A DNA stretch of 64,000 bases from Cytobacillus sp. IB215665 (GCF_033963835.1 NZ_JAXBME010000007.1:124001-188000), one strand, 5' to 3'. Shown: positions 45,469 through 55,268, counted from the stretch's first letter. The notes: generated by a model from the sequence alone, not told the origin. Numbers and translations: made by a program.

Positions 45469-45525
45469 TCTGTATTACAACCTATAATACAGATTGATTA
45501 TATAAAACTGAATTCCATTTGTAAA
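45469..45525 (-). promoter_or_regulatory. ytr promoter and YtrA operator
   Basis: On the minus strand TTTACA (45525-45520), 17 bases, TATAAT (45502-45497). Directly downstream lies the perfect inverted repeat TCTGTATTA-N7-TAATACAGA (45469-45493), placed over the transcription start as expected for autorepression. Confidence 0.8.
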
Positions 45526-45680
45526 GGACAAACTTAGCTGTTTTATTCGGAGTGTGGATTGGTGGATATCATTAATGGGGATGTCCAATAGAGCTGAGTA
45601 AGTTATACTAATCCGAACCTGTTGTAGCTTTCGTAAAAAGTTTGATCAAAAGGTTTTAAAGCACCATTATTACTTTTACT

Positions 45681-45712
45681 AATAAAAAGAAGCCATTTTG
45701 TCAAAACGGCCT
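45681..45712 (-). terminator. Terminator of the GNAT gene
   Basis: On the minus strand GCCGTTTT - GAC - AAAATGGC (45710-45692, one G-U pair) followed by TTCTTTTTATT. The rest of the gap 45526-45834 holds nothing recognised. Confidence 0.7.
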
Positions 45713-45834
45713 CTGCGTCTAAAGATCAAAAAAGCGTTACTAATTTCATTCCCTTTGGAACTTGATCGTTTTACATCGAATGAGTTTAAATACCTTGCGA
45801 AGTTGATAAGAAATATTTTTAAAGTGAACTGAAA

Positions 45835-46398
45835 TCAACTATTAAATATAATGGACATATCATTAGTACTTCTCCTCCAAATCATATGATCGAATCCCTC
45901 ACCCCAATAGTCCTTCATTAAATAATCAGGCTCTCCAAATTTTTTCTTCCATATCTTTTGTGCATTTGTATATCCGCTATCCAAACAAAATTCCTTTATT
46001 CCTCTATTCAGTAAGGTCAAAAACATCACATTTAATAGTAAAGTCCCAATACCTCGATTTTGAAAATCTGGATGTACAAATACAGTACCTACCTCATACA
46101 ACTCGCTCAATATACTACCTGTACAACTATTAATCAGCTCACTAGCTGGACCGTATTCAATTGTACCGATAATTTTATTATTATTTTTATCTGAAGCTAT
46201 TAAAAAATACCGATTCTTCCCATTGCTATCAAAGTCACATTTCAAGTATTGTTTCTTATTTTCAATTTCATTTTCTATCTCATCAAACAATTCCGATAAA
46301 CCTTCTCTTGCATATGTATCTATAATGACTGTACTAAAAAATTGATTTAGCTCGACATTATCCCCACTTCGTGGCCTTCTTATCTCAATATTAAGCAT
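45835..46398 (-). CDS. GNAT family N-acetyltransferase
   Basis: 187 residues. The acetyl-CoA binding motif FVHPDFQNRGIGTLLLNVM lies at about 106-124 and the beta-bulge IIGTIEYGPA near 75. The substrate is unknown. TAAGGAGTG precedes the ATG; monocistronic, with its own terminator. Confidence 0.85.
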   Translation of the reverse strand: MLNIEIRRPRSGDNVELNQFFSTVIIDTYAREGLSELFDEIENEIENKKQYLKCDFDSNGKNRYFLIASDKNNNKIIGTIEYGPASELINSCTGSILSELYEVGTVFVHPDFQNRGIGTLLLNVMFLTLLNRGIKEFCLDSGYTNAQKIWKKKFGEPDYLMKDYWGEGFDHMIWRRSTNDMSIIFNS

Positions 46399-46545
46399 CG
46401 GAAATCACTCCTTAACTAACCTACATTGCTTAATTACAATTATTTCGAAGTTAATAATTAACTCAAATACGTAAGTAGAAAATAGAAAAAGTATGAAAAA
46501 ATTTCAAAACGACTTCATCTGTCTGAATCAGAACCCAGCTTTTTA

Positions 46546-47100
46546 TTATTCTGGGTAGTAAATCGTCATACTTAATCGAGCTAATATATCCCCCGTGTTG
46601 TAATATGAATGTGGTCTATCAGCCTTAAATTTAATTGAATCACCATTTTTCAATTTATAGTTCGACCCATTTATACTTATAAGGACTTCTCCGTCAAAAA
46701 CAGTAATATATTCCTCGGTTCCATCCTTGTGTCCACGAGAATCTAAGTTCCCCTCTGGTTCTATTTCAATTGAGTATAATTCAAACTGCTTATTTTCTGA
46801 AAAAGGAAAGGTAGGAAAAACTCTGTACCTCCCATTATCGTCTGATAAAACTTGGACCTCATCTCTTAAAACAATTTTAGCTTCAGGTTCAGGAACATTT
46901 ATTAGTGATGTAAAAGAAACCTTTAACCCATTCGCAATTTTCCAAATCGTTGTTATAGTTGGACTTGATTCTCCTCTTTCAATTTGACCAATCATGGCTT
47001 TACTGACACCACTTAGGTCAGAAACCTTTTCTAAGCTTAGTTTTTGCTTTTCTCGTATGGCCTTCAGATTTTTTCCTAATATTTTCTGAATCTCTTCCAT
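46546..47100 (-). CDS. XRE-family regulator with cupin domain
   Basis: 184 residues. The N-terminal HTH_3 (about 8-62: LKAIREKQKLSLEKVSDLSGVSKAMIGQIERGESSPTITTI) is followed by a C-terminal cupin_2 barrel (about 110-180: PEGNLDSRGHKDGTEEYITV ... DRPHSYYN). Divergent from a LysE exporter, the usual pairing, so it probably controls the exporter in response to an amino acid or similar ligand. GAGGTG precedes the ATG. Confidence 0.9.
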   Translation of the reverse strand: MEEIQKILGKNLKAIREKQKLSLEKVSDLSGVSKAMIGQIERGESSPTITTIWKIANGLKVSFTSLINVPEPEAKIVLRDEVQVLSDDNGRYRVFPTFPFSENKQFELYSIEIEPEGNLDSRGHKDGTEEYITVFDGEVLISINGSNYKLKNGDSIKFKADRPHSYYNTGDILARLSMTIYYPE

Positions 47101-47159
47101 TACATCACCTCATTAAAATTTACATTATAACGCACATTTTGTATAATATAACATATAAG

Positions 47160-47188
47160 TATAGTATATTGTACTTTAATACACTATA
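47160..47188. promoter_or_regulatory. Operator between XRE-cupin and LysE genes
   Basis: TATAGTATATT (47160-47170) and AATACACTATA (47178-47188) form an inverted repeat with 10 of 11 matches, in the shared promoter region. Confidence 0.6.
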
Positions 47189-47216
47189 ACATACATTTAG
47201 GGGGGGGATCCTACTT

Positions 47217-47807
47217 ATGCCTTTATTACCATTTCTTTTGTTTGTTTTGATCAGTAGCTTCACACCAGGGCCCAATAATTTTATGGCTATGTCATTTGCC
47301 ACTAAATATGGACTAAAGAAAACACTCAAATTTTGTATAGGGGTTGGTTTAGGTTTTTTTACACTTATCTCACTATGCAGTATTTTTAACCACTTGCTTT
47401 TAAAAATTATGCCCAGCATTAAAACACCCTTAACCATATTGGGTGTCAGTTACATGTTATATCTAGCATTTAAAACTATCAAAGACAATGGAACGGATGA
47501 TAAAAAGAATGATAGTAATGAAAAAAAGAATCTATTTGTTATTGGCTTCTTAGTTCAGTTTATAAATCCAAAAGGGATTCTATATGGAGTTACAGTAGTG
47601 TCTTCATTTATTCATCCTTATTACAATTCATATATAATTTACTTTATTTATGCCTTATTTTTAGGGTTTGTTGGTATTGTCAGTTCATGTAGTTGGAGTT
47701 TATTCGGGACTATCTTTCAGAAGTTATTAGATAAATATAGGAGTCTATTTAACATTATTATGGCGTTATTATTGGTTTATAGTGCCATCTCCATTATTAT
47801 CCATTGA
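47217..47807 (+). CDS. LysE/RhtB family amino-acid exporter
   Basis: 196 residues, six hydrophobic segments. The family motif SSFTPGPNNFMAMSFATKYGLKK is at residues about 12-34, with FLVQFINPKGILYGV near 115. The substrate cannot be told. GGGGGGG lies eight bases before the ATG. Divergent from the XRE-cupin regulator. Confidence 0.9.
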   Translation: MPLLPFLLFVLISSFTPGPNNFMAMSFATKYGLKKTLKFCIGVGLGFFTLISLCSIFNHLLLKIMPSIKTPLTILGVSYMLYLAFKTIKDNGTDDKKNDSNEKKNLFVIGFLVQFINPKGILYGVTVVSSFIHPYYNSYIIYFIYALFLGFVGIVSSCSWSLFGTIFQKLLDKYRSLFNIIMALLLVYSAISIIIH

Positions 47808-48412
47808 GGATATTAGCAAGACTACAGAATTTATTAAACTCTTAAACTTGTTATTACTAGACATTGAATGCAAACTAAATCACACCTAGATTTTTCTCGA
47901 GCTTTTTAGTATAAATCTTTATGTCTTCTATTTTTAAACCATTCCCTAATGATGTCTAATAGAAATTTTTTTCAACACATGTGTTACATATTTGGTATTG
48001 ATGCAATTTTGCGTCACCACAAATTCGTTTAATCAATAACACTTGCTATTACACAATATGGTACTAAAATTATAAATACATCTTATACAATTAAAAAGAG
48101 AACTTTTAACTAGTCCTCTTCTTAAAATTTGAATAAGGATTATAAAAGTACAAATATTTCCTCCTTATCATATATATATCACTTAACTTTATAAATATTA
48201 TCATAAAGAGTAACTACTCTTTGTCATATTAAAAACAACAAATCTTTTCGAAAAGAGCCATTAAAAAAGAGTTTGGGATTTATTGATCTTTATTTGTATC
48301 CCTCATTTTTAACCTCGTCCCGAGGTCATTATTAATTCCAAGCCTTTCCTTCTTTATTAATTTCAACTAAAATTAATGTGCAGCAACTCATTATAGTAGA
48401 GGAGGATATTTA
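47808..48412. other. 600-base gap with a repeat remnant
   Basis: No credible ORF. About 48205-48261 resembles the 3' end of the dispersed element (AAAACAACAAATCTTTTCGA, AAAGAGCCA), but its 5' part is not recognisable. Nothing else was identified. Confidence 0.4.
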
Positions 48413-48604
48413 ATGAAGCAATCTAGCACAATTTCACCAATACTAAATACTATTAAGCAGAATAGAAACTTTAAGAAAGGTTTATTTATTGCAATAATTG
48501 TGGCTCTTATTGGATTCTCTTATATATATTTTACATACTATAACACGAACTGTTCTTGCTCTGATATTGAAGAAACTCCATCTATTCCAACAGATTTGAC
48601 TTAG
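48413..48604 (+). CDS. 63-residue single-span membrane protein
   Basis: A hypothetical protein with GAGGAGG before the ATG. The N-terminal 27 residues are basic and polar, then comes a membrane span of about 20 residues (GLFIAIIVALIGFSYIYFTY), then a short tail with CSC. No family is recognised. A hairpin GCTCC ... GGAGC follows at 48617-48636. Confidence 0.6.
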   Translation: MKQSSTISPILNTIKQNRNFKKGLFIAIIVALIGFSYIYFTYYNTNCSCSDIEETPSIPTDLT

Positions 48605-48919
48605 TAATTATATTTAGCTCCTTTCTCGAAGGGAGCAGCATAATGTTGAAGATAATTTTCTTTAACAGAAAAAAATTTAATGCTTCAATAAGTTAAAAAT
48701 TCGACCCCAGTCCTAATGTTCATAGAAATTCCCCTAGCAGCTACAATCTATCTTTTGTTTAGTAAAATAAAAAATACACCCTTTATTGTCTCGAATTTCT
48801 CTTTGCATTTGTTTCTACCTTTTCACATATACTTAATTCATATTTTTTCTTAAGGTAGTTATTAAATGGGGGAATTTACTAATTTCTCGTTACGTTTGTT
48901 AAATAACTTGCACTTTATT

Positions 48920-48956
48920 AAACACCTTAAATTGACTTATGAGGTGTTTTTTTAAT
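48920..48956 (+). terminator. Hairpin with T7 tail
   Basis: AAACACCT (48920-48927) pairs with AGGTGTTT (48942-48949), followed by T's. It lies between the convergent 63-residue and 171-residue protein genes. The rest of 48637-48919 holds nothing recognised. Confidence 0.7.
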
Positions 48957-49467
48957 CAAGATAGCCAGCTCCAGTTACTCGTTCAGCTCTTTTAGATAAT
49001 TCTTCTTTAATGTCTGAAATTGTAAATGATGTAAAGTTCAAATCCTCACTACCTTCTACAAAAATTTGGTAAATACTGTTCAAATCACCCAAAGCCAAAA
49101 AATCTTCTTCAGTTAACTCGTCAGATAACGATTTTTCATAGAAAGAAAAGATTATGTTACTGGATTTCTCAACAAAAGATATCATGTTACCATCAATATT
49201 TATTTTATACATAAAATAAGAGTTTATATCAGATGCTCTTTTTACATTTCTTAACGTCTGATAATAATCCATTCCTTGTTGCTTATCAGCATGGTCTACA
49301 AGCATATTCAAATTCCTAGCTATACTAAATTCATTGCTTATGAATTCAAGGTAAATATTGTTCATGAATTTCTGATTTGTCTTTACTTTTTCGTTTAATA
49401 TGACATTAAGTGTAAGTGATAAAATAAGTAATATTATGAATCCTATTTTTAGGATTTTCGAATTCAT
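48952..49467 (-). CDS. Hypothetical membrane-anchored protein, 171 aa
   Basis: One N-terminal membrane segment (ILKIGFIILLILSLTLNVIL) and an extracytoplasmic, mostly helical domain. No family is recognised. TGGAGGAGG lies before the ATG. Stands alone in an accessory region. Confidence 0.65.
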   Translation of the reverse strand: MNSKILKIGFIILLILSLTLNVILNEKVKTNQKFMNNIYLEFISNEFSIARNLNMLVDHADKQQGMDYYQTLRNVKRASDINSYFMYKINIDGNMISFVEKSSNIIFSFYEKSLSDELTEEDFLALGDLNSIYQIFVEGSEDLNFTSFTISDIKEELSKRAERVTGAGYLD

Positions 49468-49805
49468 TATTGACCTCCTCCATTTTATAATGTCAAGAAC
49501 GCTTGTATATATGCATTTATTTTATATAGATCAAAATACAACTGTTCAGATCAAATAAATTAAATTTATATTAAGAGGAAAGTAATCTTTTCCTGACATA
49601 GCTTAAATATTCCAACTTAGTGTAAGAGTCTTAATCTCGCAAATTAATTTATTTAATTCGGATTGATTTATTTCAATTTGGATTACTCTCAAGGTGTCGA
49701 GATAACCTTTCGATTTATTAACAATTGGCTATTATTACATATTCTTTTATTCAAGTTATTACTGTAGAGTTACTTATGTATGAAGATTATTACTTAGGAG
49801 GATAA
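49468..49805. other. Gap between divergent hypothetical genes
   Basis: About 340 AT-rich bases. No promoter, hairpin or ORF is worth naming apart from the ribosome site ahead of 49806. Confidence 0.5.
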
Positions 49806-50222
49806 ATGATTAAACAGCTATGGGGATTATATAATTTTATAATTTTCTTATTTACTACCACAATCGTATTAGGTATATTTTTTGAATCGTTCTTGGCGGT
49901 TTATGCAAATAAAGTAAGTTCATTCTTATCCGTTATAACTATTTTGACATTGGTATTATATATTTATATTAGTTATAAATTAGCCTCCAAGTTATATTTT
50001 GGCGTTTGGAGGTACTTACTTTATATACCTTTATTAAATGTTATATTATATATTGGTACAATTCCATATTACTTGCTACTTCGAAATGCGTATAATTATG
50101 TAGATGAAGGGGACTATGGAATGGGTCTTACTTTATTACCATTATCAATTACTATGTGGTTAATATTTATTTGTGCAACCTTCAAAGGTATGCTCAACAG
50201 AAAGAAAATACATAACAATTAA
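49806..50222 (+). CDS. Hypothetical four-span membrane protein
   Basis: 138 residues with four hydrophobic segments (about 8-30, 38-58, 68-92, 105-128). No family is recognised. TTAGGAGGATAA precedes the ATG. Followed by a terminator at 50329-50365. Confidence 0.65.
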   Translation: MIKQLWGLYNFIIFLFTTTIVLGIFFESFLAVYANKVSSFLSVITILTLVLYIYISYKLASKLYFGVWRYLLYIPLLNVILYIGTIPYYLLLRNAYNYVDEGDYGMGLTLLPLSITMWLIFICATFKGMLNRKKIHNN

Positions 50223-50328
50223 AATAGTAAAAGAAGGGGATATCGGAGAAGCTTAGATAGAAGATACCATAGAACTCGATTTTCTGAAATCTATAAAAAT
50301 ATATAACATTCTGAACTTAAAAACCTGA

Positions 50329-50365
50329 CAAAATGGCGCATTCTTTTCAGACTTACGCCATTTTG
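50329..50365. terminator. Hairpin CAAAATGGCG / CGCCATTTTG
   Basis: A perfect 10-bp stem with a 17-base loop between convergent genes. The segment 50348-50395 (TTCAGACTTACGCCATTTTG ... GGGTAATTTACAGG) resembles 55168-55210, so it may belong to a second small repeat family. Confidence 0.6.
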
Positions 50366-50458
50366 CTTAGATCACTATAGGGTAATTTACAGGTACTTAC
50401 AAAAGTTAACTTACTAGTAACCTGTACTACCTCAAATTAATCACAACTTTATTATTGC

Positions 50459-51277
50459 TTATTTCAAACTGATTAAAGCACCTACAGCTCCACTAAATTC
50501 ACCTTCTTCCAAAAAGAAGGGTTTCTTTTTTCTCATTTCGGTATATTCTTTAATTATATTCTTTAATATTGGATTAGAACGAAAAGTTGAACCAATATAT
50601 ACGATTGATTGTGAATCAAAACGATTTGCCGCCTGTTCGCAAATTGTGACAACTGTTTCTCCTATAAGGCCAATTATGGAAGCAATTATGTCAGATTGAG
50701 AAGGGGGTTCTTTGGAGAGTTTACCTATGTTTCCAAAATTACTTGCTGTAAGATCTCCTGAAATGGGAGGTACAACCCCTTCAAAAATATCACTTACTTT
50801 TAAGTCAACATTACCTCTATTACCATCCCTTGATATTTGAATGATCTCAGTAAAATCTTTTTTTCCAGAATATAAATAAGACAAACCCATCAATGTTCCC
50901 CCACCAACACCAGTTCCACCAATTCGTTGTTGTTCACCGTTTTTCACAATATGTATGGAAGTTCCAGTTCCAATATTCGCTAAAATATAACTGTCTCCTA
51001 GAAAAAGTTGGTGCTGCTTTAAAATAAATGCTACTCCCTTGCATGTAGCATCAAATTCTAAGATAGATCTTGTAGGTAATTCTAACTTATTAGCAAGAAC
51101 TTGTTGTTTACCACCAGTTAGACAAATTTCTGGGTGATGAAAAGAAGATCGAATCCATGAAACAACCTCATCTAGTCTATGAGATGAAAATAATTTATAT
51201 TTAATTAAATCTTTATTTGAGTACGCAACTTTAACGAGTGTACCGCCAGCATCAATTCCTATATTTGAGTGATTCAT
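50459..51277 (-). CDS. coaW: Type II pantothenate kinase CoaW
   Basis: 272 residues of the eukaryotic-type (PanK-II) kinase found in staphylococci and some bacilli. Motifs: phosphate 1 IGIDAGGTLVKVAY at 7-20, LANIGTGTSIHIV near 97, GGTGVGGGTLMGLSYL near 117. It phosphorylates pantothenate, the first step of CoA synthesis, and is not feedback inhibited in S. aureus. GAGGGTAAGGA precedes the ATG. Confidence 0.92.
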   Translation of the reverse strand: MNHSNIGIDAGGTLVKVAYSNKDLIKYKLFSSHRLDEVVSWIRSSFHHPEICLTGGKQQVLANKLELPTRSILEFDATCKGVAFILKQHQLFLGDSYILANIGTGTSIHIVKNGEQQRIGGTGVGGGTLMGLSYLYSGKKDFTEIIQISRDGNRGNVDLKVSDIFEGVVPPISGDLTASNFGNIGKLSKEPPSQSDIIASIIGLIGETVVTICEQAANRFDSQSIVYIGSTFRSNPILKNIIKEYTEMRKKKPFFLEEGEFSGAVGALISLK

Positions 51278-51698
51278 TCCTTACCCTCTCTATTTAATAC
51301 TGTTTAGAAAACACAGTTTGTGAATGATTACATCTATATTCTTTACAAAACATACTGTAGTAAATAATTATAACATTATTCAATAATGCAATATTCGATG
51401 AACATTGACGTTATTAATTTTTTTAAATGAATAAGCTGGCATTGAGTCCATAAGTTTTTAAAATTCCTAAAATTATATTTCTATAAATTGATTTTCCAAA
51501 TCATGGCTTTTTCCGTAATTTCACCTGACGGAATAGGGTTCCTATCATTTTTGTAACGAAAGTTGTTTTAACTAATTCCTTTTGTTTAAATGCGGATAAT
51601 ATTTTATATTTAATTACAGATGCATCAACGTAACAACATTTCAAAAAGGTGAGCAAAGTAATAAAGGAGTTTGTAACAACCAATTTAATCTAACACAA
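51278..51698. other. Gap upstream of coaW
   Basis: About 420 bases without a credible gene. A stretch near 51484-51655 has faint similarity to the dispersed element (ends GGCTTTTTCCG and AACAACATTTCAAAAAGG) but is too diverged to call. Confidence 0.4.
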
Positions 51699-51726
51699 AA
51701 ATCCCTATTCATTGAGTTAGGGATTT
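51699..51726. terminator. Hairpin AAATCCCTA / TAGGGATTT
   Basis: A 9-bp perfect stem with a 10-base loop, upstream of the small gene at 51811. Confidence 0.5.
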
Positions 51727-51810
51727 CGCTATGTCGTGATAGACAATGTACTTAATATATTTTGTTCTCCTCACGCATTGATTAGTGCAGTAAGTAAAGG
51801 GATTTATAGT

Positions 51811-52071
51811 ATGGATATTTTATTAGAACTGTTAATAGGTTTACTTGCTCCTAGAATTGGCACGAAAAAATCGAAATTATTTTACAAACGCATTAAACAG
51901 CTAAGAAGTGAGAGCTGGTTTAATGACCTTGCTAAAAATGATGCATTTGCGATGAGTTTTAATTTGGATTTCAGAAGATTAATTATTGAATCAGATATTG
52001 ATGCTATCCTGCAAGATGGTAATTTAACGGAGAACTTTCGATCAGATATAATTAGAGTTTTGTATAAATAA
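51811..52071 (+). CDS. Hypothetical 86-residue protein
   Basis: ATG 51811 with AAAGGG upstream is preferred to the GTG at 51736. The product begins MDILLELLIGLLAPRIGTKK: a hydrophobic N-terminal helix, then a charged helical body. No family is recognised. Confidence 0.5.
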   Translation: MDILLELLIGLLAPRIGTKKSKLFYKRIKQLRSESWFNDLAKNDAFAMSFNLDFRRLIIESDIDAILQDGNLTENFRSDIIRVLYK

Positions 52072-52324
52072 TACATAGTTAAGTATTAATAATTAGGTGC
52101 TTTTTTCATTGATTTTGTTGCGAGAGTGTTCTCAGACTATAATAGATTAATGAAAACTGAAAAAGCTTCTAACCATAAGGATGAAACCCCCAGCCAGTAA
52201 TAGCTTAGAAAATTAATCCATAGATTGCATAGATAGCAAACTAGATTTTTGCACTATTTTTCTTTATCATAAAGACTTTTGTAGATAATAAGTACAGTTG
52301 TGATACGTTTGAAAGATAGAGGGA

Positions 52325-52801
52325 TTATGAAACGATTGGAAGAGTATATCGTGTATATCCCTCACCATCATAGTTGTATCTTTCACAAATTCGGTACTGC
52401 AAACCAATCGAGCTTAACTCTATGTTATTACTTTCAATGTATGAATAAAGTGCTTCTCCTGCATCATCAAAGCTATGGTCTTTGTTTCTAACTACTACAC
52501 AACGTTGCTTAGGAAGTGTAATTTTAATTAACCAATCTGGGATATTTTTAAACGATTCAACTTCAACACATAGAATATAAACATGTGTCTCAGGATTATC
52601 CTGTAATTCGGAAACAGGCCAAATTCCGTAATGAATCCGCTCGTTAATTATATGTGGTAAGTGCTTGACTAAAGTAAATAAACTTTCTTTAGCATTCTCA
52701 AATTTACTTTTCATTTCTTTTAAACTGACACATGGTATTCCTACAAGTTTCAATTCTTCATGTTCAACAATTGACGGTTTCATATGTTCTAATTTTTCCA
52801 A
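52325..52801 (-). CDS. GyrI-like effector-binding domain protein
   Basis: 158 residues from TTG 52801 (AGGAGGGG, 5-base spacing). One AraC effector-binding/GyrI-like domain: HEELKLVGIPCVSLKEM near 16-32, YGIWPVSELQDNPETHVYIL near 63-82, LPKQRCVVVRNK near 103. Such stand-alone SOUL/GyrI-fold proteins bind small molecules. Last of three genes with an AraC regulator carrying the same fold. Confidence 0.75.
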   Translation of the reverse strand: MEKLEHMKPSIVEHEELKLVGIPCVSLKEMKSKFENAKESLFTLVKHLPHIINERIHYGIWPVSELQDNPETHVYILCVEVESFKNIPDWLIKITLPKQRCVVVRNKDHSFDDAGEALYSYIESNNIELSSIGLQYRICERYNYDGEGYTRYTLPIVS

Positions 52802-52826
52802 TATAGCCCCTCCTATTATTGTTACT

Positions 52827-53447
52827 TTACTTAATTGGATACAATATATCAAAATCAAAAACTTGTATCTCATCAGCTGGTATTTCAAACGGATTAAATG
52901 AATCTAGACGATTTGGTTCAAGAGAGAAAGAGTTATTATCAATTTGATATCCTTTGTCCTTAAACCATTTATTTAGATAATCGTACCTAAGATTCATTTG
53001 TTCTTTACTGAAGCAACGGCATTCTATCTTTGCATAATGTCTTTTCGGAATAGTCACTTTTGTGCACTCCTTAGGAATATAAGGAATTTCCTCCACTTTT
53101 ACTCCTATAGAAAGTTCAATCGAACCATCAGACTGAACCATATTTGCTTGATCGTAAAAGACAATCCCTTCATTCTCTTCTACAGAAACTATATTATTTG
53201 CAACAATGATATCCTGTAGTCTTTTCCACCCTTTTCTTACTTCATGTCCCGCTTCAAAATTTTTCATGCTACCATTAACCTTAAGAGCTAGCATATTAAA
53301 CTGTTCAATGGTGACGATCTTTACTTCAAAGTGTCTTGTTTTCTGCTGATACTGTTTACCTAAAATCACTTTTAAGGCATGTGGTGTCTGTTGAGGGTGA
53401 TAGTCTTCTAAAGGAATTAATTCTCTTATAGAATTATTCTTACTCAC
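52827..53447 (-). CDS. GyrI-like effector-binding domain protein
   Basis: 206 residues from GTG 53447. AAAGGAG lies inside the end of the upstream gene, and only one base separates this start from that stop. The domain covers about 45-200: FEVKIVTIEQFNMLALKVNG, then HYAKIECRCFSKEQMNLRYD and the C-terminal ADEIQVFDFDILYPI. Co-transcribed with the AraC gene. Function unknown. Confidence 0.75.
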   Translation of the reverse strand: MSKNNSIRELIPLEDYHPQQTPHALKVILGKQYQQKTRHFEVKIVTIEQFNMLALKVNGSMKNFEAGHEVRKGWKRLQDIIVANNIVSVEENEGIVFYDQANMVQSDGSIELSIGVKVEEIPYIPKECTKVTIPKRHYAKIECRCFSKEQMNLRYDYLNKWFKDKGYQIDNNSFSLEPNRLDSFNPFEIPADEIQVFDFDILYPIK

Positions 53448-53448
53448 A

Positions 53449-54807
53449 CTATTTGCTCCTTTCATTAATAGGTATATAACTTCGAGCGGTAACCTCATAG
53501 GCATTTGAATTAAATGGAGAGGAGTTGTATTGTGCAAACCACTGTCTCGAATCATCTAGTATATATTTCTTTTCACCGACGATCCAACGGTGTATCATTT
53601 CTAAAACACCAATTAATGTTCCATATGCTTTCGTTTCAATAACAGCATACAATCCTCCACCTAAAGTCTTTCGTTTAATATTAGGGTTGTGAATTTTCTT
53701 ACAATTAGAACCAGTTGTAATACCATATTCACTCCAATATTCTACCTTGTCTTCATTTCCATAATTGTAAGATACATAAAGGTTACTATTTGTACAATCC
53801 AATGAAGAATCAGTTTCTAACCATTGAGATAAGGTTTTATCAGCTTTATCTAAGCTGTCTAACCCAAAAACCTTGCAATAAGCAACCTGAAACGATTCAA
53901 CTTCCTCTATCTTAATAAGTTCAGGCTTTAGCTGACGCTCAATTGGCAAATAAAGTTTCATTCGCACTAACTTTTGGCTATATGTAATGTACTCCTCTAG
54001 ATATGTATGAGAGCCTTCTTTAAATAAACTTTTAGGCAGCCATTCAGAGTAAATTCGATTCCATAAAGAAATAATTTCTTTATCACTATCTGATTGGGTT
54101 GATCCAACAGCATACATCCCACCGTGTATATCCTTAATTTCCATTCCTTCAATCGTAAAATCAAGATCTCCTTTCGCATATATAAGCATTTCATATGCAT
54201 ACCTATTAGAATTATAATGTGATACCTCATCATCTTCTAAATTGAGGTTACGCCCGAAACACTGAATTTTCTTGTTATCTAACTTCGCATTTTGTATTAA
54301 CTGTTGAACATACTTAAAAGCATCCTGTTCAATGCCTTCTAGACGATTTGATTTATAGATATAGCTGAATACAGTCATATCTTTTACATAAATCACATTA
54401 ACCTCTGGGTATCTTTCAAACAATTCACGTCCCTCCATGTAAGTTACTCTCTCGAATAAATCAATCCTTTCGAAACAATAATACATATCCGATTCTCGGT
54501 AATTTTTCGGTGTAACTCCAACTATTTTTTTGAATGATTTTGAAAAAGATGCTTGTGATTCAAATCCACAATCTAAAGCAATATCCATAATTGATTTTTT
54601 TAAGTTTTTCAGATGTTCCGAAGAAACGCTTATGCGTCTTTTGCGCACATAATCCTTGATTGGGTGACCAGTAAGCGAATAAAACATACGGTATAAATGA
54701 GGAAGTGACATCATTGCTGTCTTAGCAATATCATTTAGTTCTATATTGTCTTCAATATTTTTTTCTAAAAGATTGATAGCTTTTTGAACACTATCTAAAT
54801 AATTCAT
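53449..54807 (-). CDS. AraC-family regulator with GyrI-like sensor domains
   Basis: 452 residues from ATG 54807 (AAAGGTGG upstream). The N-terminal AraC double helix-turn-helix (residues about 8-105: IELNDIAKTAMMSLPHLYRM ... DIALDCGFESQASFSKSFKK) is followed by two regions resembling the GyrI-like/effector-binding fold (about 140-285 and 300-450). This is the Rob/BmrR style of sensing. The two downstream genes encode the same fold separately, so the operon may respond to a drug or lipophilic ligand. Confidence 0.8.
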   Translation of the reverse strand: MNYLDSVQKAINLLEKNIEDNIELNDIAKTAMMSLPHLYRMFYSLTGHPIKDYVRKRRISVSSEHLKNLKKSIMDIALDCGFESQASFSKSFKKIVGVTPKNYRESDMYYCFERIDLFERVTYMEGRELFERYPEVNVIYVKDMTVFSYIYKSNRLEGIEQDAFKYVQQLIQNAKLDNKKIQCFGRNLNLEDDEVSHYNSNRYAYEMLIYAKGDLDFTIEGMEIKDIHGGMYAVGSTQSDSDKEIISLWNRIYSEWLPKSLFKEGSHTYLEEYITYSQKLVRMKLYLPIERQLKPELIKIEEVESFQVAYCKVFGLDSLDKADKTLSQWLETDSSLDCTNSNLYVSYNYGNEDKVEYWSEYGITTGSNCKKIHNPNIKRKTLGGGLYAVIETKAYGTLIGVLEMIHRWIVGEKKYILDDSRQWFAQYNSSPFNSNAYEVTARSYIPINERSK

Positions 54808-55268
54808 GATACACCACCTTTCTTGATAAACTTTACTAACACTATTCAAAAGATGTTATTAAAGATAATTATATCAAATGTATCGAAAATGCTTTTGTCC
54901 AAAATTATCACAAACCTATACTTTTGACCTTCACACCACTTAATAGCTTAATAACTACAATATCTACTTTCTTATAAGCCATGACCATAGAAGTCCATGT
55001 CAAACGAATAGGACTTACTAATTTCAGATTAATTTGTTAAATTATTATAAATTATTTTAAATACCCATTATTTATACAATTGTTTATTCCATTAAAGGAT
55101 CCTTTATTTATCTGGCCATAAAAAAGAAAAAGACACTTATCCGTATTTCAGATTTGCGCCATCTTATGCCAGTTTTAGAGCACTCAGTAGGATCAATTAC
55201 AGATCTGGCTCTATTTACTGGCAGTTGATATTCATTTATGTTATTGCATACTAATAAAACTTGTTTGG
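54808..55268. other. Gap between AraC and MarR genes
   Basis: 460 bases without a gene. Segment 55168-55235 (TTCAGATTTGCGCCATCTTA ... AATTACAGATCT) resembles 50348-50395 and may be a second copy of a small repeat. Otherwise nothing was recognised. Confidence 0.4.

Noticed and set aside
51484-51655. Possible further copy of the dispersed element upstream of coaW
   Set aside because: Only the two ends look similar (GGCTTTTTCCG, AACAACATTTCAAAAAGG); the inner GTGGCATCTTTTCT block is missing.
51501-51683. Minus-strand 60-residue ORF upstream of coaW
   Set aside because: No ribosome site and unusual composition; it is probably chance in AT-rich DNA.
52095-52170. Segment GTGCTTTTTTCATTGATTTT resembling the element 5' end
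   Set aside because: The similarity stops after about 25 bases and no 3' end follows.
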